Shown here piece by piece: positions 60,101-64,000 of a stretch of 64,000 nucleotides of DNA. A program made the translations under genes and the position numbers. Source of the stretch: Cyclospora cayetanensis (taxonomy: Eukaryota; Apicomplexa; Conoidasida; Eucoccidiorida; Eimeriidae). The notes under the pieces were generated by a model, which worked only from the letters and a program-made list of their open reading frames with translations, made no database searches and was not told the DNA's origin. The first letter of the stretch is position 1, and each line of letters starts with the position of its first letter. The DNA lies in contig NW_020312225.1 of the NCBI RefSeq assembly GCF_002999335.1, forward strand, positions 1 through 64,000. The letters are read 5' to 3'.

Positions 60101-61461
60101 GGGCACCCCCGGTACCTCCCGTTCCAAAAGACAAAGGGGGGGCCCTCCTAGGCCTTCTGTCATCGAGAAGCCGGAGGCGCAGCGATATGAAGCTAATGTG
60201 CGTGTCCAGCGCACACATGTGTCCTGAGAAAGAAGAAACACCACCGGCAGAACCGTGGAAGCCTTCATTCCGATAAGGCCCTCCCTACTCTCGTGAGAGC
60301 TGTGCGTTCTGCTCCTTCCCCGTGAGTGCCTGTTGCCTGTTGGCTGCTGTCACTGCTTCGGCTGCTGCTGCTGCAGCCGATAGGAAATACAAGGGGGCAT
60401 GTGCGCTGCAGAGCGCATGCATCTGCGTTAGATTTCAAGTGCAGGGCAGGGTGTTTTTGAAGCTGGCAGCAGCAGCACCCGCCAGCCCCCCTCCCTCTCC
60501 TCCGTGCAGCCGCCTTTTGGCTGCTGTTGCTGCTTCCGGCGGCACCTAAATTCCCCTGCATTCACCTTACCTGTTGTAGAACAAAGCCAACGGGACAAAT
60601 AGGGGTGGGGTTGCTGATGTGCCGCTGCACACAGACCCCGCCCTCCTCTGCAGTGCCTCGATCGCACGTCCACAAAGGAGACTCCCCAACAGGCTTCACG
60701 CAGAGTATGCTGCCCAGTTCTCCGGAAGGATGGAAGGTCGGGGGACAGAGTGGTATGGGTTGCACCACCGTGCGGCGCAGGCAGCCCTTCTCGTAAGGCA
60801 CAAAGCCTGTAGACTCGCATGCGACACAAGCGAGTAAGCCGCGCGTTTACGTCTGGGGAGGCATGTTGCTACTACGGCCTTACAGGTATCTGGAAAATCG
60901 CAGCTCCGAAGGTTATTATAGTAATGGGATGGGGGCCCTACCGGACGGGCAAATCCTCTCGGGCAGTACCGAGTCGGTAACGAGGCAGGCGCCTTGCTGG
61001 TTTTGAAATGAACCATAGGGACATATCAGCTGTACGCACGCACGCTCCTGATGCTTGCAATCTGGGACACAATATGTATGAGTCGTGCTTTCTGCGACTG
61101 TAGCAGAGGGCAAGAGGTAGATACCTGTATTTTTTACAGCTTTGCCGTGCGGGGTTTCAAATCTGTATTCAAGGAAGGTTTGTAGGGATCCGGCCCATGG
61201 GCTGACCTGTGGCTTCATGAGTTCTACTTTGACACATTCCCCTTCCACACTATCGAAGCCTACTGGACAGGATAGGAATACCTCTCCTGCCAGGGGCTGG
61301 GGGGAATGTATGGTGTTTTTCCGAAGTGTTAGGCTCATGGCTTTCTTGTCGCCTTCTGCAGCAGCTCCCATTGCGTAACACAAAAGGAGAGCAATCTTTC
61401 TAATTAGAGCACTGGGGGATGAGAAGCGAAGCCTGGAACGCCTCCAAAGTGCGGGAGGCAT
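57196..61461 (-). CDS. Cysteine-rich oocyst wall protein (COWP/OWP-like)
   Basis: Five exons join in phase: 61461-60942, 60806-60571, 60223-58793, 58281-57826 and 57411-57196, giving 952 residues. The start ATG leads into a signal peptide whose core is ALIRKIALLLCYAMGAAA. The mature protein is built from repeated cysteine modules with CP-x-GF motifs: FLSCPVGFDSVEGECV, LICPYGSF, ERICPSGGFVPYEKGC, PICPVGFVLQQ, YRCASGFSM, PSCAAGFAFDKETGDC, PQCKEGWEYV, WSCPDGFML and IVCPVGYLQGK. This matches the type I repeat of Cryptosporidium COWP and Toxoplasma OWP proteins, which are disulfide-cross-linked in the oocyst wall and made in macrogametes. A charged, Cys-poor spacer of about 200 residues in exon three carries four EMKG repeats (bases 59577-59630). 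The function is inferred from the family. Regulation should be sexual-stage-specific. Confidence 0.88.
59577..59632 (-). repeat. 12-bp coding repeat (EMKG units)
   Basis: Four to five perfect 12-bp units (plus-strand TTTCTCCCTTCA) lie in the large exon of the oocyst-wall-type gene and encode Glu-Met-Lys-Gly repeats. Copy number is likely to vary between strains. Confidence 0.9.
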
Positions 61462-61730
61462 GCAGTCTAGGGAGGCCTCAAGACTTTGAACTCTTTCGAC
61501 TGTGCGCCGCTGGGGGCGCTGGAAGCAGCCGGTCCTCTTCGGGGATGCCTCGACAGCTCTGACAGTGCAGCCACGATGGGCCGGCTGGTGGCTGGCTAGC
61601 GGGATGGGAGAGGGGCAAGAGTGTGCAACTAGCGGCAGAGAAGGGGGGATGGGACCCGGGGTACGGGCTTCATGTCCCCGCGGTGGTCGCCGCCGCATGG
61701 AGGACGCCATCACCATTGAAATGGAAAACT

Positions 61731-61750
61731 CTAAACCCTACACCCTAAAG
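61731..61750. repeat. Interstitial telomere-like repeat
   Basis: The sequence CTAAACCCTACACCCTAAAG holds two to three copies of the AAACCCT-type heptamer, the apicomplexan telomere unit. It lies just upstream of the oocyst-wall-type gene. A degenerate series also lies at 35016-35042, overlapping the stop of the Gln-rich gene. Confidence 0.75.
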
Positions 61751-64000
61751 AAGAGCATCATTAGCGGCGCGGCTGGGCTGTAGGATATGATACGCCCAAA
61801 GACCAGCGGATAGACCAGCTCAGGAAGCATAGAGGCAGTGAAAAGTTATTAGAGAACGGACGAGAAACGCAAAGAGAAGAGTGAGTCACAGAGGAGCATA
61901 GAAACCTGTTGTTCATTTCCCTCCTTTGTTTCTCTTTAACATGCTGCTGCTTCCGTAAAGCAGACTAGTAAAAGGGCTTAGCTGTAGCACAGGGGCAGAG
62001 CCCCACGGCTTCTTCTGCTGCTTTTTCTCCCTTGAAACCAATATTTCCTTCATTTACTCTCATTATGACTTTTTCTTTGGGCTGTATTTCGCTGGGTGTA
62101 CGTAGCTAAAGATCCTCCGCTTCGGGGCGTTGCCTCTCGGAAAGTATTACCTGCCTCGTTGTGGGGTCACTTGAGGGGCCATGAAGAAAATTCGCTCCCA
62201 ACAAGTGCGTGGCGTTCGCTGACCAATGTACGCTTTTGATGTATAGGACTGCTAAGGATATTTTACGGCTTATTTCTGACCGCTGATTTGGCGGTTCTCT
62301 GCACTCTTCTCTCCTGGACTCAAAACTGTAACAGGCAGCTAAGTGAGTTAGCAAACGTATGTATTTGACGGTCTGAGCGTTCGACTCGCGTACTACGCAC
62401 AACACCAAGAAAGTCTAAAGCTGCAGCTGGCTGCTTTTAAACCCAGCTAGCAACGCTACTCGTAACGGGGAGGATGCCACGATCCTGGACTCCCCACTAG
62501 CCCAATTAAAGAAGGAGTGCCTGAAGCCACGATGTATGCAGATGGCTCTGTAAAGTCAAAAAAGTATTCATATGGCCTGAAACTCAACGCGAGAACAGAT
62601 CCGAGAAGAAGAAATCGCCATGTGGGTAGGACACATGTCGCTTCTTTCCGACCCTCTGCAGGCCACCGCGACGCAATTTGAATTTATGATCCAAGGCTAA
62701 GGGAACAGCTTTTCTTGCCCAATCCACGCAAACGCAATAACTGATCCTCTATACAAACACATCAATGCCGCATATTTACGTGAAAATATTCCATTGTTCA
62801 AGTCTTCGCTTCCCCCCCAATCCTTCACGCGAACCGCACAGACTTAGTCCGTGGCGATTCTCTATTCTCTGGTTCTCTTAATTTTTGACTATTTTAAACA
62901 CCGCCTGCATGCTACCATGGAACTCATTATATGCATGCTTGATCGTAATGTGTCCTGCATACAACGGCGCTTGCATGATCCTAGTTCTGCAATTATACGC
63001 CGAGATGCATGTTTCCTTACGAGTACCAGCGCCAAAGAATTGTGAAAAAAACGGCCCTCTTATTGCTTTTCTCTCTATATTGCGGTGGTTTTACATGATA
63101 GACGAAAGAATTGAGTGCAGGCAGTATATTAACCCACTACATTATCATTTACAGCCTTGAAATAACACTAACGCAGCAACTACGACGAGAAACGGCGGAC
63201 ATACTGTCCTAGAAACTACAACCAAAAGACATAAGGATAATGAAGAGCTTCACTCTTCAGATCCTACGAGTTTCCATTGTTCCAAAATATCTTGCGGAAG
63301 AACATGCGCGTTGAATGCGTTTTCTGGGCGCATTCAAGTTTGGAGCTCAGAATGTAGCCTTAAAACTTCATAAAATTCCTACCGGATTCGTATATCTCCC
63401 GCAGGAAAGCGAAAAGATAAGTACCAACAAACCACACTGTGGATGAGAAAAACCAAAATACTTCATGTGATAATCGGGAATTATGATGAAATATGGGCGT
63501 ACCGAGAATGGCGACGTATGGTTCCCACTTAGACCATTGCAGTTGGCATGGAATGAAGAAAGTCGAAAGTGGATCTGAACAGAAATACGAGCATCACGCT
63601 ATTAAAAAGTTCTGCCAGCATGATGCTATATAAATCAAGCACTGTTCGGGTATGTTACGAGCAACAGTAGAGGATACATCCACGGAATGTGATCACAAAG
63701 GCTTTTGACATTTGTACCAATAATTAGGTACAAATGTATAAACACCCACGGCACCGCCCCTTTTCTGCCTTCGTGTTGACTTTAAAAACTGGTCATACCG
63801 AGTGGACTGGAAGAGGCTCCAAAAAGAAAGATCATCTAGTAAGTAAGACAGAACAGCTGGTCAATACGCGATACTTCACAAATTTGTAAATCAATGAAAC
63901 GTACTTGGCAAATCGCTCCAGCGACCACCCAGGCGCAACCAAAGGCCATTAAATAGCGAGCCCACACCCTGAAGAATGACATATGCTATGCACAAAGTCT
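61751..64000. other. No recognisable gene, about 2.2 kb
   Basis: AT-richer DNA upstream of the oocyst-wall-type gene, running to the window edge. Open frames are short and lack motifs. No RNA gene, CAG repeat or mobile element was seen. Confidence 0.55.

Overview
The window looks like nuclear DNA of a coccidian apicomplexan, most probably an Eimeria species. The evidence is intron-rich genes with GT-AG splicing and exons of about 60-400 bases, in-frame CAG-type runs encoding poly-Gln, poly-Ala and poly-Ser inside otherwise conserved proteins, scattered AAACCCTA-like heptamers, an oocyst-wall-type cysteine-rich protein, and a PRORP with an organelle-type leader. Species was not determined. All exon models were built by hand from reading frame, splice signals and codon phase. 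Family names rest on remembered family motifs, not on a database search.

Layout, left to right. (1) 424-3246 (+) is the small subunit of DNA polymerase delta, 5'-truncated by the window edge, with two introns full of microsatellite. (2) 7074-3596 (-) is a seven-exon THUMP-domain TAN1/THUMPD1 homologue, convergent with gene 1. (3) 7.1-9.3 kb has no recognisable gene. (4) 9.3-11.5 kb (-) holds exons of an unrecognised gene. (5) 16654-12513 (-) is a mitochondrial-type protein with two thioredoxin folds and a coiled-coil tail. (6) 19699-18656 (-) is a hypothetical protein. (7) 20.1-23.7 kb is gene-poor. (8) 23698-24612 (+) is an ABHD11/YbfF-type hydrolase. (9) 30.9-26.2 kb (-) is an FtsH AAA metalloprotease. 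(10) 31681-35037 (+) is a giant Gln-rich protein. (11) 38.0-35.9 kb (-) is a small unrecognised multi-exon gene with possible micro-introns. (12) 39478-38525 (-) is a membrane-anchored low-complexity protein, next to a perfect 118-bp palindrome. (13) 45.4-41.4 kb (-) is a multi-EF-hand protein. (14) 48684-47707 (-) is a possible hypothetical protein. (15) 49342-53114 (+) is PRORP (protein-only RNase P). (16) 55570-54116 (-) is a GT31 glycosyltransferase. (17) 61461-57196 (-) is an oocyst-wall-type protein. (18) The last 2.3 kb has no recognisable gene.

The genes are unrelated housekeeping and stage-specific functions and there is no operon-like grouping. A loose theme is organelle biology: PRORP, FtsH, the thioredoxin protein and the ABHD11-type hydrolase are all of kinds that commonly act in the mitochondrion or apicoplast. 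PRORP and the TAN1 homologue both act on tRNA. The strongest unexplained features are the spacer-free palindrome at 39540-39657, the tandem-thioredoxin protein, the PRORP catalytic core split by low-complexity insertions, and the small gene whose frame would need 21-24 nt introns or stop-codon read-through.
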